In this document: one piece after another, positions 35,350 through 46,279 of the stretch
Position numbering within the stretch: position 1 is the first letter of the stretch
Layout of the letters: every line of letters starts with the position of its first letter
DNA from: Stomorhina lunata
Taxonomy: Eukaryota; Arthropoda; Insecta; Diptera; Rhiniidae
DNA length: 64,000 nt
Direction: 5' to 3'
Assembly (NCBI GenBank): GCA_933228675.1
Contig: OW121743.1
Location: 61,455,639-61,519,638 of the forward strand
Program-made: the position numbers and the translations under genes
Notes under the pieces: generated by a model
Databases searched by the model: none
What the model was told of the DNA's origin: nothing
Seen by the model: only the letters and a program-made list of their open reading frames with translations

Positions 35350-35795
35350 CCTTCAGTTCAGACTTATCTTGGCTATCCTACTGACTTCCTCTTGGTATCA
35401 CCTCATCGCCTGTCACGCGATCTCTTCAATATTGTGTTAGGAAAAATCGTTCGAGATGCTGCAGTTAATACAAGTGGAACAATTTTCAACAGAAAACAAA
35501 TGCTGCTCTCGTTTATAGATAACATTGATATCATGAAGCGCACATTGGGCGAGGTGATTGCCGCCTTTTCAGGTATCAAGGATGAATCTAATAAAATGGG
35601 TCTAGTTGTCAAAGGAACAAAAACAAAACAAATTTTTTCTACAACTCTTTAGTTGTACACAAGAGTTAGACCACATGTGATCGTTGAGAACTATTACTTT
35701 GAGGATGTAAAAGAATTTTTTTACCTTGGTACCGCCAACAAGATAAATAATGATAAGAAATAAAGCTCCCTATGTAATAACTAAAACACTTTTAC
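35350..35795 (+). pseudogene. Non-LTR retrotransposon copy 2, RT fragment left of insert
   Basis: After the leader motif TCAGACTTATCTTGGC (35359) the sequence jumps to the RT interior: SRDLFNIVLGKIVRDAAVN, TSGTIFNRKQM, then SFIDNIDIM in place of the FADD catalytic motif, then IKDESNKMGLVVKG. The missing aspartate means this copy is dead. Frameshifts follow to KAPYVITK. It is cut at 35796 by the CACTA-like element and resumes at 37428. Compare 7279-7710, the same region of copy 1. Confidence 0.8.
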
Positions 35796-36412
35796 TACAC
35801 TAAGAGAAAAATGATGATCTGATTTCAAGAAAAAAAATCTACAATTAAGATTGCGAAATCTTGAATTTTCAATCTTGAAAATATAGCCAGTAAGATTTAT
35901 ATTCTTAAATTTAAGAATAAATTCTTAGTTATGAGAATACAATCTAAAAATAACATGCAATTTGTTTGCTTTTAAGATTTTAATCTTATTATAAGATTTT
36001 AAATCTTAATTTAAGATCGTATTCTTTATTTTAAGATTGTGATCTTGATTTCAAGATTTTATTCTTATTTTGAAGATTGTAAGTTCTAATCTTAAGATCG
36101 TATTCTAGATTTGTGTGCTTGTTTTAGGGAAATTTTGTCATAAATTGTAATCCGCCGACCAAAGTAGTTGCGAAAAAGTGAAAAGCTAATTTTAATAAGA
36201 CCTGCAGCGTAAGTTTTTCATCATATTTATAAAAACATTAGTAAATTTCTTTATAAAAAATTATATTAATTTAATTTGTTTCAGGCTCAAATGTAACTTT
36301 TAGAAGTCTGCAGTATATGAAAGCAGTGAAAAATTATTTGTCTGGAAAAATAAACAGGTTTTAATATTTTATTTAGAAAGTAAATTAAACCACTAATAGT
36401 TTTGTCCTTTAG

Positions 36413-37128
36413 TTTGAAATAGATGAAGATACACTTTCGATGCCGTCGAAGGTAGGTCAGTGGCTACAAAAATGTCCAGATGAAACTTCCACTTCATCGT
36501 CTTCTGTAAATGTGGAAGTTAACAAAAAAGTGTTTGACAAGGTAAAAGTATTAGATAATTACTTAATACATTAAAATATGTACAAAACATAAAATATTTT
36601 CTTTTATTTATATAGGATTTAGCTTCATTATTGAATGAATCAGTAAGTGGCAAAAACATCCTAGAATTTTATGCTTCACGCAAAGAATTAAACAATAACT
36701 ATCGTGATGAGCTGATCCAGATTATAGTACATCAAATTCTAAAAAAGGATCTCGCACTTCATCCTCACGATTTCCAAGATATATTGACAGAAATACTCGT
36801 ATGCACACTTTTTCCAACGGAAGATGAAGTCAAGGTATTTTTAGGATAAAATTTTTCACTAACTACCTATAATCTAAAATAAATAAATCAAAATTTTAAA
36901 ATATAGGAATACTATTACATTCCTCGAAAGGGGGGCAAAAAAATAATAAAAAATGTGTTTTATTTTATCACCAAATACGAATATTATAATAAGAAAAAAC
37001 GTGCTGATAATAAGATTTTCTGCTTGAAATCGAAACTTTTTCTGCTTGAAAGTAGAGTAAATGCGAAAAATCTTATTTTAAGAATAAAATCTTATTTTTC
37101 AAGATTGTTTGTAAGATCGCAATCTTGA
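36413..37128 (+). CDS. Intron-containing passenger gene inside the CACTA-like element
   Basis: There are three exons in consistent phase 0. Exon A 36413-36541 (acceptor TTTGTCCTTTAG, donor GTAAAA) reads EIDEDTLSMPSKVGQWLQK and on. Exon B 36616-36834 (acceptor TTTATATAG, donor GTATTT) reads DLASLLNESVSGKNILEFYA, RKELNNNYRDELIQIIVHQI, LFPTEDEVK. Exon C starts at 36907 (acceptor AAATATAG) with EYYYIPRKGGKK and runs to a stop at 37128. Introns of 74 and 72 bp are typical of flies. A further exon at 36285-36358 (SNVTFRSLQYMKAVKNYL) is possible but its phase does not join. Exon C reads on into the right-end palindrome after KKRA, so the true C-terminus is probably lost. The family was not identified; the layout resembles the C-terminal part of transposon-associated proteins of arthropods, which is only an impression. 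Confidence 0.55.
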
Positions 37129-37420
37129 AAAAGTTCTAAGAACAAGATCGATAATTAAGAATGCGTTCTTATTATTTAAGATCATGTTCTTATTAATTAA
37201 GAGTGCATTCTTAAAAATTAAGAATTTAATCTTAATTAATAAGAACACATTCTTAGTTATCGATCCTGTGCTTAGATTTTTTTTAAGATTGCGATCTTAC
37301 AAAGAATCTTAAAAAATTAAGATTTTATTCTCAAAATAAGATTTTTCGTATTTACTCTACTTTCAAGCAGAAAAAGTTTCGATTTCAAGCAGAAAATCTT
37401 ATTATCAGCACGTTTTTTCC
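36991..37420. repeat. ~430-bp near-perfect palindrome at the right end of the element
   Basis: The arms are 36991-37205 and 37206-37420. The outer ends are AAGAAAAAACGTGCTGATAA and its complement, and the centre is near 37206. Mismatches are few, so the duplication is recent or kept homogeneous. The palindrome overlaps exon C of the passenger gene. It resembles two right ends joined head to head. Confidence 0.9.
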
Positions 37421-37427
37421 CTGAGTG

Positions 37428-37870
37428 TACCACCCGTCTTATTATATGGTGCAGAAACATGGTCACTTGCACAGGCAGATACAGCTATTCTTGGAGTTTT
37501 TGAGAGAAAGATTCTACGAAAAGTCTTCAAACCAGTTATTAGTAACAATGAATATCGGCATCCAATGATCCATGGGCTATATGAGTTATACGCTGACATT
37601 GACATAGTTAAACGCATTATATAGCCGGGGTTGCTTTGGCTAGGACATGCGAGAATAGATGTAAATATTTCAGCAAAAAAACTGTTCAAAAATGACACCC
37701 AGGGAACACGTACAAGATGACGTCCGAAACATTGATGAAAAGACCAAAAAGAGGAAAATCTTTCAAAGCTTGGCCTTCGAAATTGAAGAATATGAGCACA
37801 TGGAATTTTAAAATATATTGGGCCTTTGACCTTAGCAGGTTTTAATAAAGGCCGTTTTAGTAAGTAAGTA
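37428..37870 (+). pseudogene. Non-LTR retrotransposon copy 2, 3' part right of insert
   Basis: Resumes at PVLLYGAETWSLAQAD, then GVFERKILRKVFKPVI, NEYRHPMIHGLYELYADIDI, GLLWLGHARI and the 3' tail CTTTGACCTTAGCAGGTT, ending in AGTAAGTAAG. It preserves GVFERKILRK, which is deleted in copy 1. Stops and shifts are present (for example IV-KRII-stop at 37621). Confidence 0.8.
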
Positions 37871-37877
37871 TATCTTT

Positions 37878-37945
37878 ATGCAATAAAAAAGGCATTTGAC
37901 CACAGTGCTGAAGGGTATCACAACATCAGGCTTGAAAATTAGCAC
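37878..37945 (+). mobile_element. Mini-me-like 3' end fragment
   Basis: ATTTGACCACAGTGCTGAAG, then GGTATCACAACATCAGGCTTG corresponds to the family's terminal phrase ('gaccttagtggtgaagggtatcgtatggtcggcttgacc'). The TTACTTGTTTT tail is not preserved. Confidence 0.5.
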
Positions 37946-37972
37946 AGATAAGTTTTTTGAATACGTACATAA

Positions 37973-39183
37973 CACAGCACAACAAAATAAAAAAAAATTC
38001 ATGTGCTCTTAAAACCACTATACAATTTTTATGTATCATGACTACCTTTGTACAAAAATGGTAAAATTTTTAAATTCTATGGCAAGATTTTTTAAAAAAA
38101 TTTTTTTTTTTAATTGCAATTTTTTTTAGACGTTTCTTCAAACAATTAATGATAACTCAAAAACTACTAGTCCGATATTATTAAAATAAAATCAGAAAAA
38201 TTAGGATTTACAAAACCTTTAATTCGTCTATATATTGCGTTTCAATCGGATCAATAGTATCGGAGTTATAATAAAAAACTTAAGAAAAAAATGTATTTTT
38301 TACGTAAAAATGGCAAAAATTTTCGTATTAAAAAAATCATGAAAAATCGAAAACGGCAAAAAACTTACAGATTTTTTATTTTATCGCATAGCGACATATA
38401 ATAGCAACAAAATGAGATATCGACCATAAAAATCGATTGATTGAACTGAAAATTTGACAATTTTTTTCGATTTAAACGCTATTTTTCAGATTTGGGGCCT
38501 ATGCACTACGTGTTAACGTTGTCCAATTCGACTAGAATTTTGTGGGTGGAAGTTTCTCACCAAATCTCGCAATAATCCGACATGCACCCCTTAAAATTGG
38601 AAAATTAATTTTTTACATACATTTGAAAACCCGCTATAATGCGTATATCAAACAAAAAACTAAAATTTTGTGAAAATGAGCGAATTCACTAAATTGTGAA
38701 TAAATTCGAAAAAAATCAATCGATTTTTATGGTCGATATCTCATTTTGTTGCTATTATATGTCGCTATGCGATAAAATAATAAATCTAAGAGTTTTTTTG
38801 CCGTTTTCGATTTTTCATGATTTTTTTGAAACGGAAATTTTTGCCATTTTTATGTAAAAAATATATTTTTTTCTTAAGTTTTTTATTATAACTCCGATAC
38901 TATTGATCCGATTGAAATGCGATATACGATATATAGACGAACTAAAGGCTATGTAAATCTTAATTTTTCTGATTTTATTTTAATAATATCGGACTAGTAG
39001 TTTTTGAGTTATCATTAATTATTTGAAGAAACGGCTAAAAAAAATTGCAATTTAAAAAAAAATAAAAAAAAAAAAAAATCTTGCCATAGAATTTAAAAAT
39101 TTTACCATTTTTGTACTATGGTAGCCATGATACATCAAATGTATATAGTGGTTACTCGAGCACATTTTTGCTGTTGACCTGTG
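37973..39183. mobile_element. 1.2-kb long-inverted-repeat MITE, TAA target duplication
   Basis: The left end CACAGCACAACAAAAT and the right end, inverted, CACAGGTCAACAGCAAAA are both flanked by TAA (37970-37972 and 39184-39186). Inside, arms of about 460 bp (about 38001-38460 and 38690-39165) are inverted copies, with shared phrases such as ATGTGCTC, AACTACTAGTCCGATATTA and AATGAGATATCGACC. The central 230 bp is unique and non-coding. A TWA target suggests PIF/Harbinger relatives. Confidence 0.85.
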
Positions 39184-39186
39184 TAA

Positions 39187-40574
39187 TTAATGTAAATTAA
39201 TTTCGACATTATCATAATTTTATCAGCCCATATTTTTTGCCATATCTAGGGAAAATTTATTATGATGTCAGCGTTTAGTATAGAGATGTCTTTTGTACGT
39301 ATTAACAAAATATTGAATAATTGGTCATAGTTCTTACTTTTTACTATTCTGCTACTTTTTTGCTCTCATCTGCATTAAACTATCTTGCGAATCGAAATAT
39401 GTTTGTGTGTATGTGGCATGTGGAAAGTATTTTCCCCTGTCAATGTATTGCTGCTATTTTTTGTTGTGATTTTTTTTTTTCATAGTTTTAAAGCCTCTTT
39501 TTATAACTTTTATGTGGTTACCAACTATCACTTTAGGGTGGCTTAACACAAAAAGCCTAAATGCCACAACCCTAGTCCATATATCTATCCACAATGTTGC
39601 ACATACAAACACACACGAACACTAGGTCACCAACACAGATACAAATAGACAATGTTCCCAATACAGTAACACGGTTATTTCATTCGTAGAAGAAAATACT
39701 GGACTAATAAATTTCACCGATATGCTGCCTTTAAAAACTAAAAATAACTTTTATGGGCATTCACGGGATATGAAACAACACAAAAAACTATCTTTTTTGA
39801 AAAATGTTACAATTTTTTTTTGTAGTTGTTTTGTATTACTAATGTTTTTTGTTTTCTTCTAAAATTGATACATATTTTTAGTGCAATTTTTTTTAAATAA
39901 TACAAAAAACAGCTTTTGTTTTTATTATTGTTGTGCTTTGTCTCCCTAGTTTGTCACGCTTCTTAGTGGGACATTAGCATTATTAGCCATTCGTCCTGCC
40001 CTGCACATGTTGGTATATCAGGATATAGGATAGTTTGATATGGGAGTATGTATGTGTTTCCCAATTTTTTTGTTATTGTTTTTTGTCTTTATATTTGTCA
40101 ACTTATGGCCATTTGTGGATTATTTTTTCCCCGTTTTTTCTAGTTAAAGCTTTTTTTGTCTAGTTTTCCCACTACAGTCGTGTATGTTGTGCTAGTAGCC
40201 GTTAGTAATATATCACGTATTGTATTTGTTTTATTACAGCTGTAACAAGTGCAACTGATACATCAATTTTGTTATAAATATCTTTAGTAGTGCCTTTAGT
40301 TTAGTTCGGTTCTTTGTCTTGTTTTTTTGTACAAGTAATAAATTTATATAAAAATTTTTAGCAAAAACTATAAATTATAATGGAAGTATGAATGAAGTTG
40401 TTTGATTTTTACTGCATTGCATTGTTGTCTATGCTGTGACATTTAGCTGCCAGGTTTTTCCGAAGATTATTTTCTAATGATGTCTAAAGAGCAATAAGGA
40501 TATTATAATCACATGTAATATTTGAGACGAAAGAAGTTTATGTGTTTGATTATAGAATTTGATTTTTTAAGCAA
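39187..40574. other. AT-rich intron-like sequence
   Basis: No gene or family repeat recognised; T-rich with short TTGTT-rich runs. Confidence 0.5.
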
Positions 40575-40960
40575 CAAGAATTTTTAAAGAAAAATTTTTG
40601 ATAAAAAAATTTTCTGTAGAAAAATTTTTGAAAAAAAAAATTTTCTGTAAAAGTTTTTTCTACAGAAAATTCTTTATCACAAATTTTTCTATAGAAAATT
40701 TTTTATCATTTTTTTTTTCAAAAACTGTTTATCAAAATTTTTTTACCAACAATTTTTTATAAAATTTTTTTTTATTAAAAATTTTTTAACAGAAATTTTT
40801 TTTTATCAAAAATGTTTCCATAAAAAAGTTTTGAATAAAAAAAAATTTTTCTATGGAAAATTTTTTTATTAAAAATTTTTTCACAGAAAATTTTTTTTAT
40901 TAAAAATTTTTTCACAGAAAATTTTTTTTATCAAAAATTTTTCTATAGAAAATTTATTAT
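40575..40960 (+). repeat. Palindrome-core satellite block 7
   Basis: Short array with mixed polarity: GATAAAAAAATTTTC units first, then TTATCAAAAATTTTT units. It ends against the B-box-bearing SINE-like sequence at 40965. Confidence 0.9.
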
Positions 40961-40964
40961 GTTA

Positions 40965-41310
40965 AGAGGTCGTGGGTTCGAGTCCGGGCTCAGGTACATA
41001 TCATAAATTTTTATTTTTTAATTTTAATAATTTTTATGATTTTTAAATTAGATTAATAATTTTTAAGAATACTGAAAAAACTATATGACACTTAGCCGTG
41101 TGGAATGCTGCATTTTTTGTCCTGCTACGGACTTCATCAGCACACTGTGTCACCAACTGTTAGATGCCAGTAGCTAAGATCATCTATTTAACTGAATTCT
41201 TAAGCGAAATTGAAAACGAGAATTATATTAACACTCGTTTCTATTTCACCTATGACCATATGATCGATTCAGTTAGACGAACTTATCCACCATAGTTTTT
41301 TCCTTTTTTA
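40965..41310 (+). mobile_element. SINE-like element with RNA polymerase III B box
   Basis: GTCGTGGGTTCGAGTCCGG (40970-40988) contains a perfect B box, GGTTCGAGTCC, as in a tRNA T arm, but no A-box half precedes it, because the satellite replaces it. Downstream, ACACTTAGCCGTGTGGAATG through GTCCTGCTACGGACTTCATC has a diverged inverted counterpart at 46385-46480. This looks like a 5'-truncated tRNA-derived SINE rather than a tRNA gene. The family is unknown. Confidence 0.6.
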
Positions 41311-41339
41311 TGTTTTGTATTCCTATCCTTTATTAAAAA

Positions 41340-44300
41340 TTAATTTCTTCGAAAATTTTTTTATCAACAATTTTTCCATAGAAAAATTTTATAGTAAAAC
41401 TTTTTCATTAAATTTTTTTATCAGAAATTATTCTGTAGAAAATTTTTTTATCAAAAATTTTTCTATAGAAAATTTTTTTTATCAGAAATTTTTCTATAGA
41501 AAGTTTTTTAATCAAAAACTTTTCTATAGAAAATTTTTTTATCAAAAATGTTTTTATAGAAAATTTTGTTTCATCAAAAATTTTTCTATGGATAATTTTT
41601 GACAAAATTTTTTTGATTTTGTAAAATATTTTCTATAGAAAATTTTGTCAAAAATTTTCTATAGAAAATTTTTCTATTGAACATTTTATCAAAAATGTTT
41701 CTATAGAAAATTTTATCAAAAATTTTTTTTTAGAAAATTTTATCAAAAATTTTTCTAAAGAAAATTTTATCAAAAATTTTTCTAAAGAAAATTTTATCAA
41801 AAAATTTTCTATAGATAATTTTATCAAAAAATTTTCTATAAAAAATTTTATCAAAAAATTTTCAAAGAAAATTTTATCAAAAAATTTTCAAAGAAAATTT
41901 TATCAAAAAATTTTCAAAGAAAATTTTATCAAACATTTTTCTATAGAAAATTTTATCAAAAAGTTTTCTATAGAAAATTTTATTAACAATTTTTCTATAG
42001 AAAACTTCATTAAAAATTTTTCTATAGAAAATTTTTTCGAAAATTTTTCTATAGGAAATTTTTTTATCAAAAATATTTTTATAGGAATTTTTTTTTATCA
42101 ACGATTTTTCTCTAAGAAACTTTATTAAAAAATTTTCTGTAGAAAATTTTACCAAAATTTTTTCAAACATTTTTCTATAGAAAATTTTATCAACAATTTA
42201 ACTATTGAAAATTTTATCAAACATTTTTCTGTAGAAAATTTTATCAAAAATTTTTCTATGGAAAATCTTATCAAAAATTATGTATTCAAAATTTTATCAA
42301 AAATTTTTCATTACAAAATTTTATCAAAAATTTCTTTACAGAAAATTTTATCAAAAATTTGTTAATAGAAAATGTTATCAAACATTTTTCTATAGAAAAT
42401 TTTATCAAATATTTTTCTATAGAAAATTTTATCAAAAATTTTCTGTAGAAAATTTTATCAAAAATTTTTTATAGATAATTTTACCAAAAATTTTTCTATA
42501 GAAAATTTTATCAAAAAATTTTCTATAGAAAATTCTATCGAAAAATTTTCAAAGAAAATTTTATCAAAAAATTTTCAAAGAAAATTTTATCAAACATTTT
42601 TCTATAGAAAATTTTATAAAAAATTTTTCTATAGAAAATTTGATCAACAATTTTTCTATAGAAAACTTCATTAAAAATTTTTCTATAGAAAATTTTTTCG
42701 AAAATATTTCTATAGGAAATTTTTCTATCAAAAATATTTTTATAGAAAATTTATTTTATCAACGATTTTTCTCTAAGGAACTTTATTTAAAAAATTTTAG
42801 AAAAATTTTTTCAAACGTTTTTCTATAGAAAATTTTATCAACAATTAAACTATTGAAAATTTTATCAAAAATTTTCTATTCATTAAAAATTTCTATATAG
42901 AAAATTTTATCAAAAATGTTTCTATAGAAAATTTTATCAAAAATTTTTCTAAAGAAAATTTTATCGAAAATTTTTCTAAAGAAAATTTTATCAAAAATTT
43001 TTCTATAGAAAATTTTTTAATAAAGTTTTATCAAAAATTTTTCTATATAAAATTTTATCCAAAATTTTCTGTAGAAAATTTTATCAAAAATTTTTCAAAG
43101 AAAATTTTATCAAAATTTTTTTAAAGAAAATTTTTTTCCAAAATTTTTCTATAGAAAATTTTACTACAAATTTTTCTGTAGAAAATTTTATCAAAAATTT
43201 TTCTAAAGAGAGTTTCATCGAAAATTTTTCTAAAGATAATTTTATCAAAAATTTTTCTATAGAAAAAATTTTAATAAAGTTTTATCAAAAATTTTTCTCT
43301 AGAAAATTTTATCAAAAATTTTTCTATATAAAAGTTTATCCAAAATTTTCTGTAGAAAATTGTATCACAAATTTTTTATAGATAACTTAATCAAAAATTT
43401 TTCTATAGAAAATTTTATCAACAATTTTTCAAAGAAAATTTTATCAAAAATTTTTTTAAAGAAAATTTTTTTCCAAAATTTTTCTATAGAAAATTTTACT
43501 ACAAATTTTTCTGTAGAAAATTTTATCAAAAATTTTTCTATAGAAAATTGTATCCAAAAATTTTCTATAGAAAATTTTATCAAAAAATTTTTCAAAGAAA
43601 ATTTTGTCAAAATTTTTTTTAAAGAAAATTTTATCGAAAATTTTTTTATAGAAAATTTTACCATATATATTTTCTATAGATTATTTTTTTATCAAAAATT
43701 TTTCTATAAAAATGTTTTTTATAGAATATTTTTTATAAAAAAATTTTCCACAGAAAATTCTTTTATCAAAAATTTTTCTAAAGAAAATTTTATCGAAAAT
43801 TTTTCTAAAGAAAATTTTATCAAAAATTTTTCTATAGAAAATTTTTTAATAAAGTTTTATCAAAAATTTTTCTATATAAAATTTTATCCAAAATTTTCTG
43901 TAGAAAATTTTATCAAAAATTTTTCAAAGAAAATTTTATCAAAATTTTTTTAAAGAAAATTTTTTTCCAAAATTTTTCTATAGAAAATTTTACTACAAAT
44001 TTTTCTGTAGAAAATTTTATCAAAAATTTTTCTAAAGAGAGTTTCATCGAAAATTTTTCTAAAGATAATTTTATCAAAAATTTTTCTATAGAAAAAATTT
44101 TAATAAAGTTTTATCAAAAATTTTTCTCTAGAAAATTTTATCAAAAATTTTTCTATATAAAAGTTTATCCAAAATTTTCTGTAGAAAATTGTATCAAAAA
44201 TTTTTTATAGATAACTTAATCAAAAATTTTTCTATAGAAAATTTTATCAACAATTTTTCAAAGAAAATTTTATCAAAAATTTTTTTAAAGAAAATTTTTT

Positions 44301-46275
44301 TCCAAAATTTTTCTATAGAAAATTTTACTACAAATTTTTCTGTAGAAAATTTTATCAAAAATTTTTCTATAGAAAATTGTATCCAAAAATTTTCTATAGA
44401 AAATTTTATCAAAAAATTTTTCAAAGAAAATTTTGTCAAAATTTTTTTTAAAGAAAATTTTATCGAACATTTTTTTATAGAAAATTTTACCATATATATT
44501 TTCTATAGATTATTTTTTTATCAAAAATTTTTCTATAAAAATGTTTTTTATAGAATATTTTTTATAAAAAAATTTTCCACAGAAAATTCTTTTATCAAAA
44601 ATTTTTCTAAAGAAAATTTTATCGAAAATTTTTCTAAAGAAAATTTTATCAAAAATTTTTCTATAGAAAATTTTTTAATAAAGTTTTATCAAAAATTTTT
44701 CTATATAAAATTTTATCCAAAATTTTCTGTAGAAAATTTTATCAAAAATTTTTCAAAGAAAATTTTATCAAAATTTTTTTAAAGAAAATTTTTTTCCAAA
44801 ATTTTTCTATAGAAAATTTTACTACAAATTTTTCTGTAGAAAATTTTATCAAAAATTTTTCTAAAGAGAGTTTTATCGAAAATTTTTCTAAAGATAATTT
44901 TATCAAAAATTTTTCTATAGAAAAAATTTTAATAAAGTTTTATCAAAAATTTTTCTCTAGAAAATTTTATCAAAAATTTTTCTATATAAAAGTTTATCCA
45001 AAATTTTCTGTAGAAAATTGTATCAAAAATTTTTTATAGATAACTTAATCAAAAATTTTTCTATAGAAAATTTTATCAACAATTTTTCAAAGAAAATTTT
45101 ATCAAAAATTTTTTTAAAGAAAATTTTTTTCCAAAATTTTTCTATAGAAAATTTTACTACAAATTTTTCTGTAGAAAATTTTATCAAAAATTTTTCTATA
45201 GAAAATTGTATCCAAAAATTTTCTATAGAAAATTTTATCAAAAAATTTTTCAAAGAAAATTTTGTCAAAATTTTTTTTAAAGAAAATTTTATCGAAAATT
45301 TTTTTATAGAAAATTTTACCATATATATTTTCTATAGATTATTTTTTTATCAAAAATTTTTCTATAAAAATGTTTTTTATAGAATATTTTTTATAAAAAA
45401 ATTTTCCACAGAAAATTCTTTTATCAAAAATTTTTCTAAAGAAAATTTTATCGAAAAATTTTCTAAAGAAAATTTTATCAAAAATTTTTCTATAGAAAAT
45501 TTTTTAATAAAGTTTTATCAAAAATTTTTCTATATAAAATTTTATCCAAAATTTTCTGTAGAAAATTTTATCAAAAATTTTTCAAAGAAAATTTTATCAA
45601 AATTTTTTTAAAGAAAATTTTTTTCCAAAATTTTTCTATAGAAAATTTTACTACAAATTTTTCTGTAGAAAATTTTATCAAAAATTTTTCTAAAGAGAGT
45701 TTTATCGAAAATTTTTCTAAAGATAATTTTATCAAAAATTTTTCTATAGAAAAAATTTTAATAAAGTTTTATCAAAAATTTTTCTCTAGAAAATTTTATC
45801 AAAAATTTTTCTATATAAAAGTTTATCCAAAATTTTCTGTAGAAAATTGTATCAAAAATTTTTTATAGATAACTTAATCAAAAATTTTTCTATAGAAAAT
45901 TTTATCAACAATTTTTCAAAGAAAATTTTATCAAAAATTTTTTTAAAGAAAATTTTTTTCCAAAATTTTTCTATAGAAAATTTTACTACAAATTTTTCTG
46001 TAGAAAATTTTATCAAAAATTTTTCTATAGAAAATTGTATCCAAAAATTTTCTATAGAAAATTTTATCAAAAAATTTTTCAAAGAAAATTTTGTCAAAAT
46101 TTTTTTTAAAGAAAATTTTATCGAAAATTTTTTTATAGAAAATTTTACCATATATATTTTCTATAGATTATTTTTTTATCAAAAATTTTTCTATAAAAAT
46201 GTTTTTTATAGAATATTTTTTATAAAAAAATTTTCCACAGAAAATTCTTTTATCAAAAATTTTTCTATAGAAAAT
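41340..46275 (+). repeat. Palindrome-core satellite block 8 (27-bp dialect, 4.9 kb)
   Basis: Units of about 27 bp (AAAATTTTATCAAAAATTTT then TCTATAG). 41930-42180 recurs at about 42590-42840 (offset near 660 bp). From about 42930 the array is organised as 829-bp higher-order units. The many open frames in this block are products of the repeat. Confidence 0.95.
42930..46258 (+). repeat. 829-bp higher-order repeat, four copies
   Basis: The four units start near 42930, 43759, 44588 and 45417. An identical landmark (GTATCA.AAATTTTTTATAG) recurs at 43362, 44191, 45020 and 45849, exactly 829 bp apart. Differences between units are few single bases (for example GAAAATTT versus GAACATTT near 44464). 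Each unit holds about 30 monomers with a fixed set of variants. Such homogeneity points to recent amplification. Confidence 0.95.
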
Positions 46276-46279
46276 TGTT

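Larger units (their letters stand above)
35796..37427 (+). mobile_element. CACTA-like element with subterminal repeats and passenger exons
   Basis: The ends are CACTAAGAGAAAAA (35798) and, inverted, CACTCAGGGAAAAAA (37413-37427). They interrupt a retrotransposon whose uninterrupted sequence is seen in copy 1 (CTTATACAACCC near 7696). TAC flanks both sides (35793-35795 and 37428-37430), a possible 3-bp target duplication with two extra bases at the left; a TA duplication is the alternative. Many AAGAT/ATCTT pairs crowd both subterminal regions (35830-36110 and 37010-37340), as in CACTA (CMC/EnSpm) elements. No transposase is seen. Three exons of an unidentified gene lie inside, and the right end is a palindrome of about 430 bp. 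Confidence 0.75.

Noticed and set aside
40970..40990. tRNA gene
   Set aside because: Only the T-arm/B-box part is present. No acceptor, D-arm or anticodon half can be found in the satellite upstream.
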